Shown: positions 9,574 through 18,080 of the stretch, one piece after another | Numbering within the stretch: position 1 is the first letter of the stretch | Layout: every line of letters starts with the position of its first letter | Assembly: GCF_907165215.1 (NCBI RefSeq) | Contig: NZ_CAJRAY010000001.1 | Span: forward strand, 1 to 64,000 | DNA: 64,000 bases | Direction: 5' to 3' | Source: Thermobacillus xylanilyticus | GTDB lineage: Bacteria > Bacillota > Bacilli > Paenibacillales > Paenibacillaceae | Position numbers and translations under genes: made by a program | The notes under the pieces: model-generated | Told to the model about the DNA's origin: nothing | The model's input: only the letters and a program-made list of their open reading frames with translations | The model's database searches: none

Positions 9574-9726
9574 AATAAACACAAGATGTATCCTACTCCC
9601 GCTTCCTCCTTCCTGTCAAAGGCGGAATTCGCGCGAAAACGGACGCGGCGCCCCGAATTTCCGATTCTTGTCCGTTCCGGGCTGTCCGGGCGAAGCTTGG
9701 AGCCCGCAGCCTGCCCGAAAGACGCG

Positions 9727-9764
9727 GAACGGCCCGGATTCCGCCAGCGGAACCCGGGCCGTTC
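9727..9764. terminator. strong hairpin downstream of the arsR-type gene
   Basis: Arms of 18 bp (GAACGGCCCGGATTCCGC and its near-perfect complement, one mismatch) with a 2-base loop, 16 bp after the stop of the ArsR gene. The T tracts on both sides are poor, so it may be a pausing or partial terminator between arsR and sulP. Confidence 0.6.
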
Positions 9765-9780
9765 TTGCGTCTGCTTCCAT

Positions 9781-10113
9781 TCACAACGGTTCGTTGCGAA
9801 TCTCTTCAAGCAATTGAATCTGGTCGATCAGATGGTTGTCGAAAATCTGTCTCGCCACCTGCAGCAAATCCTTGATCAGCGGATCGCGCAGGGAGTAGAC
9901 GACCGTCGTCCCCTCTTTCACCCCGTACACGACGTTCTTGTTCCGGAGCACGGCGAGCTGCTGCGAAACGGTCGAGCCTTCCGATTGCAGGAGGCTCTGG
10001 ATTTCGTTCACGCTGCGGTCGCCTTCGCAGAGAATCTCGAGAATGCGGATTCGCAAGGGATGCGCCAGCGCCTTGAAGAAATCCGCCTTGAATTGCTGAA
10101 TGCTGTTGGCCAT
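9781..10113 (-). CDS. ArsR/SmtB family transcriptional regulator
   Basis: A 110-aa winged-helix repressor. Sequence features: FFKALAHPLRIRILEIL (first helices), SVNEIQSLL and STVSQQLAVLRNKNVV (recognition helix region), then the GTTVVYSLRDPLIKDLL wing and C-terminal dimerisation helix. The classical ELCVCDL metal-binding motif of ArsR/SmtB is absent, and there is only one Cys, so it probably does not sense metal in the usual way. ATG 10113 follows CAGGGGAA. Neighbour: a SulP transporter directly downstream, separated by a hairpin and a palindromic site, an arrangement also met in other Firmicutes. Regulation of the SulP gene is the likely role. Confidence 0.88.
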   Translation of the reverse strand: MANSIQQFKADFFKALAHPLRIRILEILCEGDRSVNEIQSLLQSEGSTVSQQLAVLRNKNVVYGVKEGTTVVYSLRDPLIKDLLQVARQIFDNHLIDQIQLLEEIRNEPL

Positions 10114-10234
10114 GTCCGATTCCCCTGTTCAGGCCTGCCGGCCCGTAATGCTTCTCTCTATAGTAACATATTGAAGCGCGGGACAGGCAACCCCGGCGAA
10201 GGCGCGAGCGCCGCGCAGGGTGATGCGGGGACGC

Positions 10235-10711
10235 TCAGCTTTTGACCTCGAGCACCTTGTATTCAATGATGCCCATCGGAGCCGTGACGCTCACCTTGTC
10301 GCCGGCCTTCTTGCCGATGAGTTCCTTGCCGAGCGGGCTCTCGTACGAAATTTTGTTCTCGTTGACGTTCGCTTCCGCCGGGCTGACGATCCGGTACTCG
10401 ATTTTTTCATCGAACTCGAGATCATGCAGCAGCACGGTCGAGCCGATCTGGATCGTACCGTCGGCCGCCTCATCCGGGTTGACCACCTTGGCGGTCCGCA
10501 GCATCCGCTCGAGCTGCAGAATCCGCGTCTCCATGAACGCCTGCTCTTCCTTCGCGGAATGGTATTCGCTGTTCTCGCGGAGATCGCCGTAACTGATCGC
10601 GACCTTGAGCCGTTCGGCGAGCGCCTTGCGCTTCGGGCCCTTCAGCTCGCGGAGCTCTTCCTCCAGTTGCCTGTACCCTTCCGGAGTCAATATCAGTTCG
10701 TCGTTCGCCAT
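10235..10711 (-). CDS. greA: transcription elongation factor GreA
   Basis: GreA enters the RNA polymerase secondary channel and stimulates cleavage of the transcript in backtracked complexes. The 158-aa length is typical. The N-terminal coiled coil carries the acidic tip GDLRENSEYHSAKEEQ (Asp and Glu that position the catalytic magnesium), and the C-terminal FKBP-like domain includes IGSTVLLHD, SYESPLGKELIGKKAGD and a final YKVLEVKS. ATG 10711 follows GGGGAGTGG. It is a stand-alone gene here, transcribed away from thrC. Confidence 0.97.
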   Translation of the reverse strand: MANDELILTPEGYRQLEEELRELKGPKRKALAERLKVAISYGDLRENSEYHSAKEEQAFMETRILQLERMLRTAKVVNPDEAADGTIQIGSTVLLHDLEFDEKIEYRIVSPAEANVNENKISYESPLGKELIGKKAGDKVSVTAPMGIIEYKVLEVKS

Positions 10712-10987
10712 GGTTTTCCACTCCCCATTGAATGCATAACCCTCTATATTTTACCCCAAGCCCTCCCGTTTCGATAATGCATTGTAGCAAAAAAATTCAC
10801 GGCTTTCTGCCTGTCCGCTTGATCCTCCGTTCGCGGGCATGCGGTGCATGTTTGCCGCCCTTGCCCCCGCATCTCGCGAGGAGTCGACCGGAACGGGCAT
10901 CCTGATGTACAATAGGGGGCATGGAGGAAGCGGGCAGGCGTGCGCCGGCGGCCGCTTCACACTCAATGCTGCGACAAGGAGATCGAT

Positions 10988-12379
10988 ATGAAGTATATCA
11001 GCACCCGGGGCGGGGTCGCCCCGATCGGTTTCACCGACGCCATCCTGATGGGGCTCGCGGACGACGGCGGGCTGCTCGTGCCGGAGCAGCTTCCGCGGCT
11101 GTCGGACGACGCGCTCAAGGCATGGCGCAGTCTGTCCTACCCCGAACTGGCGCTGGAACTTCTGGCGCTGTTCATGGAAGAAGACATTCCGCGGGATGAG
11201 CTGAAACGGCTCGTCGACTCGAGCTACGCGACATTCCGCGACCCGCACGTCACGCCGGTCGTGAAATTGCGCGACGATCTGCATGTGCTGGAGCTGTTCC
11301 ACGGCCCGACGTTCGCCTTCAAGGACGTCGCGCTGCAGTTCCTCGGCAATCTGTACGCTTACGTCTCGCGGAAGACCGGTTCGGTCATCCATATCCTCGG
11401 CGCGACGTCCGGCGACACCGGAGCGTCGGCCATCGAAGGCGTACGCGGCAAGGAAGGCATCAAGATCTGCATCCTCCACCCGCACGGCAAGGTCAGCCGG
11501 GTGCAGGAGCTGCAAATGACGACGGTGCAGGACGACAACGTGCTGAACCTCGCCGTCGAAGGCACGTTCGACGACTGCCAGCGCATCATCAAGGAGCTGT
11601 TCGCGGACGTTCCGTTCAAGCGGCAGTATCATCTGCGCGCCATCAACTCGATCAACATCGCCCGCATCCTCGCGCAGACGGTTTACTATTTCTACGCGTA
11701 CTTCCGTCTGGCGGAACAGGGGCATGCCGGCCCGGTCAACTTCAGCGTGCCGACCGGCAACTTCGGCGACATCTTCGCCGGCTACATCGCGAAGCGGATG
11801 GGGCTGCCGGTCGGCAAGCTCGTGCTCGCGACGAACGAGAACGACATCCTCGCCCGCTTCGTCGCAAGCGGCGTCTATCAGCCCGGCGAATTCCGCGGCA
11901 CGTACAGCCCGTCCATGGACATTCAGGTGGCGAGCAATTTTGAGCGCTATCTGTACTACCTGTATGACGGCGATACCGGCACGGTCGCAGCGTTGATGGA
12001 ACGGTTCAAGTCCGAAGGCCGGATCGAAGTGCCGCAGGATATGCTGCGCCGGGTGCGGGAAGACTTCGCCGCATACAGCGTGTCGAACGAGGAATGTCTC
12101 GACACGATCGCCCGCTATTACGAATCGTACGGCTATCTGCTCGATCCGCACACCGCCTGCGGCGTCGCGGCAGCGGACAAGCGGTCGGACGAAGGCGAGG
12201 TCACGGTCTCGCTGTCCACCGCCCATCCCGCCAAGTTCGACGAGGCGATCCGGCTGCGGAACATCTCGCAAGTGTATCCCGAGCCGATCCAGACGCTGTT
12301 CGGCAAGCCGCGCCGCGTCACGGTTGTCGGCAATGCGAACGATCAGGTGAAGGAACAGCTCGAAGCGTTCTTCGGCTGA
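10988..12379 (+). CDS. thrC: threonine synthase
   Basis: PLP enzyme converting O-phospho-L-homoserine to L-threonine. The 463-aa protein starts with MKYISTRGGVAPIGFTDAI, typical of the longer (E. coli/yeast-like) threonine synthase class, and has the PLP lysine motif FHGPTFAFKDVALQFLGN, the phosphate-binding GATSGDTGASAIEG and SVPTGNFGDIFAGY. ATG 10988 follows AAGGAGATCGAT; in-frame codons further upstream have no ribosome binding site. A TACAAT -10 candidate lies at 10908-10913. No hom or thrB gene is next to it. Confidence 0.96.
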   Translation: MKYISTRGGVAPIGFTDAILMGLADDGGLLVPEQLPRLSDDALKAWRSLSYPELALELLALFMEEDIPRDELKRLVDSSYATFRDPHVTPVVKLRDDLHVLELFHGPTFAFKDVALQFLGNLYAYVSRKTGSVIHILGATSGDTGASAIEGVRGKEGIKICILHPHGKVSRVQELQMTTVQDDNVLNLAVEGTFDDCQRIIKELFADVPFKRQYHLRAINSINIARILAQTVYYFYAYFRLAEQGHAGPVNFSVPTGNFGDIFAGYIAKRMGLPVGKLVLATNENDILARFVASGVYQPGEFRGTYSPSMDIQVASNFERYLYYLYDGDTGTVAALMERFKSEGRIEVPQDMLRRVREDFAAYSVSNEECLDTIARYYESYGYLLDPHTACGVAAADKRSDEGEVTVSLSTAHPAKFDEAIRLRNISQVYPEPIQTLFGKPRRVTVVGNANDQVKEQLEAFFG

Positions 12380-12474
12380 ACCGGCGCCATCGCCGCCATC
12401 TGTCATCGGAGAGCAAGCCTGAACAGGCGGCTTTGGAACCTCTCATGTTACGGTGGATGAGGAGGACGATGCGG

Positions 12475-13332
12475 ATGGATTGGCTGGACAGAATGAACCG
12501 GGCGCTGGATTACATCGAGCATCATTTGGAAGACGGGGTCAGCATCGAGGAGGCGGCCAAGGCGGCTTACTCGTCGGCGTTCCATTTCCACCGGCTCTTC
12601 CATATGGTGACGGGAATTACGGTAACAGAGTACATCCGGCGCAGGCGGCTGACGCTGGCGGCGCAGGAGCTGGCATCGACGCAGAACCGGGTCGTCGATG
12701 TCGCGCTCAAGTACGGGTACGATTCGCCGGAATCGTTCGCCAAGGCGTTCCGCAGGCTGCACGGCATCCCGCCGTCCGAAGCCCGCAATCCCGGCGTTCG
12801 GCTCAAAGCCTTCCCCCGCATGGAATTCCAATTATCCTTGAAAGGAGTTCATGCGATGGATTACCGGATTGTCGATCGGGAAGCGTTCCGGATCATCGGG
12901 AAGGTGTTGGACACGACGTGCCGGGATGGCGAAAATCTCCGGGAGATCCCGAAATTTTGGCACGACGGTTATGCGGACGGCTGGATCCCGCGGCTCGAAT
13001 CGCGCACCGGCAAAATGGCGATGGGCGTCTGTCTGCCCATGAATCCCGGCCAGGAAGAACTCTCGTACATGATCGGCGTCGAAGCCGGTTCGGAACCGGC
13101 GGGGGATGAATTGACCGTCTACACGGTGCCGCCCCTCACCTGGGCCGTATTCACGGCGGTCGGTCCGGTGCCGGGTTCCGTGCAAGAAACTTTTCGGCGT
13201 ATCTTCCAGGAGTGGTTCCCGTCGACGAACTACGAGCATGCCCACGGACCGGAGCTGGAAGTTTACCTGGACGGAGATTCGTCCGCCCCCGATTACCGCT
13301 GCGAGGTTTGGATTCCGATTGTGAAGAAATAA
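12475..13332 (+). CDS. AraC family regulator with GyrI-like effector domain
   Basis: A 285-aa transcription regulator. Residues 1-105 form an AraC double helix-turn-helix (IEEAAKAAYSSAFHFHRLFH and VVDVALKYGYDSPESFAKAFRRLHGIPPSEAR). From about residue 125 (MDYRIVDREAFRIIGK) to the end is a GyrI-like/BmrR-type ligand-binding domain ending EVYLDGDSSAPDYRCEVWIPI, typical of regulators that bind drug-like or amphipathic ligands. Two ATGs follow GAGGAGG; the second (12475) has the normal 9-bp spacing. Targets are unknown; it is 95 bp downstream of thrC with no functional link. Confidence 0.9.
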   Translation: MDWLDRMNRALDYIEHHLEDGVSIEEAAKAAYSSAFHFHRLFHMVTGITVTEYIRRRRLTLAAQELASTQNRVVDVALKYGYDSPESFAKAFRRLHGIPPSEARNPGVRLKAFPRMEFQLSLKGVHAMDYRIVDREAFRIIGKVLDTTCRDGENLREIPKFWHDGYADGWIPRLESRTGKMAMGVCLPMNPGQEELSYMIGVEAGSEPAGDELTVYTVPPLTWAVFTAVGPVPGSVQETFRRIFQEWFPSTNYEHAHGPELEVYLDGDSSAPDYRCEVWIPIVKK

Positions 13333-13345
13333 CGCGCACAAGCAA

Positions 13346-13388
13346 GGGGCCGTTCCCCGGCAGCCAAGGCTGCCTGGGGGACGGCCCC
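13346..13388. terminator. bidirectional hairpin between the AraC and xylanase genes
   Basis: A near-perfect stem of about 20 bp (GGGGCCGTTCCCC outer arm) with a very short loop, located between convergent genes. It is followed by GTTT on the plus strand. Confidence 0.7.
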
Positions 13389-13412
13389 GTTTCACTTCCA
13401 TGCGTTTTTCGC

Positions 13413-16400
13413 TCAGTGCGCCCAGATCCGGTACAGGATGACGGCGGCTTCCGCGCGCGTCAGACGGTTGCCGGGAACGAGCGTGCCGCCTGCTCCCTGC
13501 ACAATTCCCGCCGCCACCAGCTTCTCGGCGCTGCTCCGGGCATATGCGGCCACGTCGCCGGCATCCTTGAACCGGAGGAGAGAGCCGCCTTCCGGAAGCG
13601 GTCTGCCTGCGGCCCGGAGCGCCAGATCAACCATCACCATCATGTCCTGGCGGGTGATGGGGCTGTTCGGATTGAACCGGTTGAGCAGGTTTCCGCTGAC
13701 GAAGCCGTGCTGTTTGGCAATCCTCACTTCGTCATAGAATTCGTCCGTCTTCGCCACATCGCTGAACATCGCGACGGTTTTGCCCGTATCCTTCAGTTCG
13801 AGCGCGCGGACGAGCAGGGCGGCGAATTCGGCGCGGGTGACGAAGGCGTGCGGATCGAAGTTTGAACCGCCGCTTCCGTCGATAATATCGCGGGAAGCCA
13901 TCGCTTCGATCGCCTGCTTCGCCCACGGCACCCGGTCAATGTCGTCGAACGTCTTCACGACGTAAGCGACGGCATAGACACTGAAATGGGTCGTGCGGAA
14001 CACGACGGCGCCGGATTCGGCGTCGTAGCGGCCGTTCGGCACGGCCGTTGCGCGGCCATCTCCGTCAATGTACCAGACGACGAGATGACCCGGATTCGCG
14101 AGCTCTTCCGCCGTCGGCTCGTACGGGATGGACACGGTGACCGGCGCGTTCGGGTTGTTCCAGGCGATGGCCTCGCCGTCCGCCAGCACATTCAGGCTGA
14201 TCGCCGGCCGATCGCCGATCCGGTTGCGCACGGCTTCATCCAGTTCGAGGTCGTCGACGCCGGAAATGGCGATGGTGATCGTCTCCGCATCCCCGGCAAT
14301 GCCCGCCAGCATGTTCGACGGCAAGTCGACGATGCCCAGCGGCGTCCTGAGCCGGATGACATACGGCTCGTCAGCGGCCAGGAACCCGGCCGGCAATTCC
14401 ACGTCGACGGCTTCGGCGTCTTCCGCATCGATGTCAAGGACGACGATCTTGCGGCCGGTGTCGTCCGCCGCCGCGAGTTCAAGCGCCTGCGAGAGCGTGC
14501 CGCCGCTCAGGCTCGCCTTCGCCCGGCCGTTCGCGATCGTCGGCTTGACGGTCACGGTGCCGTCTTCCGCCACGGCCGGCTCCGGAGCGGGCGCCGGCGA
14601 GGGCGTTGGCGACGGACCGCCGCCGCTTTGCGGCTTGCCGGTCAGGGTCAGCACGCCGAATACGGACGGATCCTGCCAGCCCTGGCCCGTCAGGTCGTTC
14701 CAGATCGCCACGCTCTGGCGCACGCCGTCTTTCGCGTCGTTGATCTGCGCGTCGAATCCGATCTTGCGGCCGTTCGCCGGCGTGATCGTCTTGAACGGAA
14801 TTTTCATCTCGACGGTGTAGTTCGTGCCGTTCACGACGACCGCGGACTCGAACCCTTCGGCAATGCTCTCCGGATTGAACGTGGCGGCGTTCTCGTAGTT
14901 GACCCGGTACTGGCCGATCCCCGGGCCGTAGGACGGCGCCTTGCTGTTCGTCTCGTCAAGGAAGACTTCGACGGAATCCTGTTCGTACGGCAGATCGCTC
15001 GTCTGATCCAGCGCGGTATCCTGAACCTTGATCAGCACGTACAGATTCCGGTCATCCCAGAGCACCCGGGCCGTGCCGGTCGCGCCGTTGTGCGCCGTCT
15101 GGAAGCGTGCGATCGGCAGCTCCTCCGCCCGGCTCCATACCGCGTCCTCCGTTCCGTCCACGGCGGGTGTGCCGTAAGCGGCGGTGCCTTCCTGGTACTC
15201 TTTTTCCGCCGGCGGATGCTCTTCGATGAACTTGGCGGGATCCATGACGGCGTAGTACGCCGGTTTCGCCTGATAACGGCCGTCGAACAGCAGCGGGCTG
15301 TTCTCCGATCGCCAGCTTGTGCCGTCATCGACGCCCCAGAAGGTGACGCGCGTGATATGATCGGCATATTCCTTGTACAGTTGGAACAGCTGCGCGTACA
15401 GCCAGCCTTGCCGGATCGCCTGGTCCTCGGTGATCGTGCCGTTCGTTCCGGCCATGACGTCCAGCTCGGTGATGCCGACCTTCAAGCCGAGGCCGATGAT
15501 CCGTTCGATCGATGCCCGCACATTGTCGGGGTTGGTGTTCAGGTTGTAGTGCGACTGCATGCCGATGCCGTCAATGAGCTTCTTGTCGCTTTTCGTTTCA
15601 GCCGCGTACCGCTCGTTGAGCTCTTGGACCATGTTGGCGATGGCCGTCGCCTTGTTCTGGTTGTCATCGTTGTAGTCGTTGTAGTACAGCTCGATGTCCC
15701 AGCCGTTCTCGTCGATCACTTCGCGAGCGGTCTTGTAAGCTTCATAGATGTAGTCCGGACCGATCGCGTAATACCATCCCGAACGGCGCAGCGAATCGCG
15801 CCAGTCTGCCGGGTTGGGCGGGTTGTCGTTCATCGCTTCGTTCACGACATCCCAGGAAATCACCCGGTCGCCGATCGTCTTGACGACGGTCCGGATGTGG
15901 GTGCGGAGATTGTTCAGCGCCTCTTCCTTGTCCAGATAGAGAATGTTGCCGTTCGCATCCCGGAGCGGAGTGCCGTTGGCATCCACCTGGGTATGCAGCC
16001 AATCCGGTGATTGCGAGTGCCATACGAGGACGTGGCCATGCACCTTGAAGCCGTTCGCGATGGCCTGCTCGGCCAGCGCGATCTCGTCCGTCAGGTCGAA
16101 CTCCCGGGTGCCCGGTTTGTAGGCGTACTCCGGCTTCATCGCGTTCTCCGCGGTCAGCAGATTGTAATGATGCTTCAGCATCTTCGACCGGATTTCGTCG
16201 TCGAAATTGCCCGGGTTCATGATGTTGCCGATCAGGAATTGGTCCTTGTAGATGTCCTTGATCGCCGGGAGCGAGAAATCCGGATTCGGCCCGGCCACCG
16301 GCCCGATGTATTTCAGCTCGAAATCGTCGATCAGGAAGGTGCGCGGCCCGCCGTAATCGTTCGCCACTTCCACATAGGCGTTCAGATACTCGCCGGGCGT

Positions 16401-17837
16401 CACGGACTGCGTATAGGTGCCGCTCAGCTTCACCCACTCCCCGTCCGTCACCGTCACGTCCGGGGATACGTTCGCGAAGCTGTTTTCACCGTACTGGACG
16501 CTGATCCGGATAACCGTCGGCTCTTCGCCCCGGGCCATTTTCACCCAAGCCGACAGTTCATACTGATGACCGCGGGCCATCTTGCCGCGCACATCGAGCA
16601 GCGGACCGTCGTATTGGGCCGAAGCGGTCGTCTTCAGGCTGTGCTTGCCGCCCTCGGTGTGGTTGTCCTCCTGCGTCACCTCGATGCCGCCCGCGCCGAA
16701 CCGGCGCACCCAGTTCCCGATGCCGCTCTCAAAATCGTCGAAAATGCCGCTCTTATCGACATCACCCGGATCCTCGCCGCCGGAAGTGACGTCCACGATC
16801 AGCACTTCGTCGATGTAAATATCCGAGGTCAGCGTGTTGCTCTCGGCCGACTCGATCCAGAGCAGCACTTCGCTCGTGTCGGCCGGAATCTCGACTTCCT
16901 TGGCCGCGAACGTCGTCCAATCGTTCGCCGTGACGTCCTGGTTGCCGACCAGCCACGGGTACTGGTTGTCCAGCAGCGGCGAATTGATCTTGGAGGCAAT
17001 ATGGAATTGTCCGGAACCTGCTCCGAGTCTCACGTTCAGCGAGACATCGTACGTGCGTCCCGGCTTCATGACGCCGGTCAGATTCAGCAGCGGTTGGCTG
17101 TCAGCGCTTTCACGATTCGTGAATTTCAGCGACTTGGAGCCGTCCGAAGCGACATCCCCGGAAACTTCCAATGTGCCCTGGCCGCCCCAGCTTTTGCGCG
17201 ACCATCCGGTGTAATCGCCGTCTTCAAAGCTTTGCGACAGGACCACTTTTTGACCAGGCTTCTCCGGTCCGCCCGTTCCGGTCAGGATAAACTTGATCTC
17301 GCCGATGTAGTAGGGAATTTCTTTGCCGTTGGCATCCGTCTGGATACGGAACGCCTTGTCATGGTCTTCCACGGTGAACGTTTCGGTCAGCGTCGCCGGT
17401 TTGCCCGGCTCGAGCTCCACCGACTTTTGCTGCCGGTATTGATCGTCCGTCGTGACCACCGCGGCGACGATCGTCAGCTTGTCCAGCTCCTGCAGATCGG
17501 CCGGATCCGCATACACCGATGCGGTGACGGTGTACGTATTCCCCGTCTGCAGCGGAACGGACGAGACAGAGTAGTCGGCGGCATCCCACGGGTTCGTCCG
17601 GTTCGTCACGTACAGCGCGCCGCCGTCGTCGTTCCCGTCGAAGTACACGCCCGTGGCGTGCTGCAGACTTGCTCCGCCGGATTGCTCGGTTTTGCCGATC
17701 CCGCTCGCGAACGTCTCGTGGTAGACGACCGCGGGATCGCCCGCCGCCGACGCGGTCAACGGAACAGCAAACCCGCCGGGGATCAGCATGACAAGCGCCA
17801 GCAACGATGCCAGATGTTTTCGCAGTCTGCTTCTCAT
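13413..17837 (-). CDS. multimodular cell-surface endo-1,4-beta-xylanase (CBM22-GH10-CBM9-SLH)
   Basis: Secreted, wall-attached xylanase of 1474 aa. Order: signal peptide (about 1-30, LASLLALVMLIPGGFAVPLTASA), three carbohydrate-binding modules of CBM22 type (about 30-190, 197-345 and 362-506; the first is divergent), GH10 catalytic domain (about 520-866), CBM9 (about 885-1066), a Pro/Ser linker, a region of about 200 residues without clear assignment, and three SLH repeats (about 1293-1474). The GH10 acid/base is Glu in WDVVNEAM (near 668) and the nucleophile Glu in GITELDVM (near 790). The start at 17837 has GGAGG 13 bp upstream and gives the signal peptide; an ATG 32 codons earlier does not. 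A near-consensus cre site lies in the promoter region, so catabolite repression is likely. Confidence 0.95.
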   Translation of the reverse strand: MRSRLRKHLASLLALVMLIPGGFAVPLTASAAGDPAVVYHETFASGIGKTEQSGGASLQHATGVYFDGNDDGGALYVTNRTNPWDAADYSVSSVPLQTGNTYTVTASVYADPADLQELDKLTIVAAVVTTDDQYRQQKSVELEPGKPATLTETFTVEDHDKAFRIQTDANGKEIPYYIGEIKFILTGTGGPEKPGQKVVLSQSFEDGDYTGWSRKSWGGQGTLEVSGDVASDGSKSLKFTNRESADSQPLLNLTGVMKPGRTYDVSLNVRLGAGSGQFHIASKINSPLLDNQYPWLVGNQDVTANDWTTFAAKEVEIPADTSEVLLWIESAESNTLTSDIYIDEVLIVDVTSGGEDPGDVDKSGIFDDFESGIGNWVRRFGAGGIEVTQEDNHTEGGKHSLKTTASAQYDGPLLDVRGKMARGHQYELSAWVKMARGEEPTVIRISVQYGENSFANVSPDVTVTDGEWVKLSGTYTQSVTPGEYLNAYVEVANDYGGPRTFLIDDFELKYIGPVAGPNPDFSLPAIKDIYKDQFLIGNIMNPGNFDDEIRSKMLKHHYNLLTAENAMKPEYAYKPGTREFDLTDEIALAEQAIANGFKVHGHVLVWHSQSPDWLHTQVDANGTPLRDANGNILYLDKEEALNNLRTHIRTVVKTIGDRVISWDVVNEAMNDNPPNPADWRDSLRRSGWYYAIGPDYIYEAYKTAREVIDENGWDIELYYNDYNDDNQNKATAIANMVQELNERYAAETKSDKKLIDGIGMQSHYNLNTNPDNVRASIERIIGLGLKVGITELDVMAGTNGTITEDQAIRQGWLYAQLFQLYKEYADHITRVTFWGVDDGTSWRSENSPLLFDGRYQAKPAYYAVMDPAKFIEEHPPAEKEYQEGTAAYGTPAVDGTEDAVWSRAEELPIARFQTAHNGATGTARVLWDDRNLYVLIKVQDTALDQTSDLPYEQDSVEVFLDETNSKAPSYGPGIGQYRVNYENAATFNPESIAEGFESAVVVNGTNYTVEMKIPFKTITPANGRKIGFDAQINDAKDGVRQSVAIWNDLTGQGWQDPSVFGVLTLTGKPQSGGGPSPTPSPAPAPEPAVAEDGTVTVKPTIANGRAKASLSGGTLSQALELAAADDTGRKIVVLDIDAEDAEAVDVELPAGFLAADEPYVIRLRTPLGIVDLPSNMLAGIAGDAETITIAISGVDDLELDEAVRNRIGDRPAISLNVLADGEAIAWNNPNAPVTVSIPYEPTAEELANPGHLVVWYIDGDGRATAVPNGRYDAESGAVVFRTTHFSVYAVAYVVKTFDDIDRVPWAKQAIEAMASRDIIDGSGGSNFDPHAFVTRAEFAALLVRALELKDTGKTVAMFSDVAKTDEFYDEVRIAKQHGFVSGNLLNRFNPNSPITRQDMMVMVDLALRAAGRPLPEGGSLLRFKDAGDVAAYARSSAEKLVAAGIVQGAGGTLVPGNRLTRAEAAVILYRIWAH

Positions 17838-17868
17838 GAAGATATATCGGCCTCCAATCCATAAAAAT

Positions 17869-17883
17869 TTGAAGCGCTTACAA
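17869..17883. promoter_or_regulatory. cre-like palindrome upstream of the xylanase
   Basis: TTGAAGCGCTTACAA: on either strand it fits the catabolite-responsive element consensus TGNAANCGNWNNCA with one mismatch. It lies about 32 bp before the start codon, where CcpA or a LacI-type repressor would block transcription. Confidence 0.55.
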
Positions 17884-18024
17884 TCCTCATCTTCTTTATA
17901 TATCACCTGCTGTAAGAATGTGGAGTTGAACAATTATAGATTTTTCTTTCAAAATCTTAGATGTTCGGAAATTGAACCGATGGACCCGGCCTTTGAGCCA
18001 CGCGTTGAGGCCGATATTTTTCGC

Positions 18025-18030
18025 TATAAT
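18025..18030 (+). promoter_or_regulatory. predicted -10 box of the methyltransferase gene
   Basis: A perfect TATAAT 51 bp before the chosen start; the -35 region (GCGTTG) is weak. Confidence 0.4.
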
Positions 18031-18080
18031 GGAGATCATCAAGGGAGATTGACGGGTTGGCGGAAAAGGGGGTGCACGCC

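Noticed and set aside
10751-12406. Long open frame of 551 codons antisense to thrC
   Set aside because: The thrC strand carries a complete, motif-confirmed gene; the antisense frame has no homology features and is typical of high-GC third-position bias. The same applies to the frames antisense to cysI, sulP, the FMN protein and the opp genes.
13986-17864. Two long plus-strand frames (674 and 617 codons) opposite the xylanase
   Set aside because: They have Arg/His/Val-rich, low-structure translations with no ribosome binding sites and mirror the xylanase codons.
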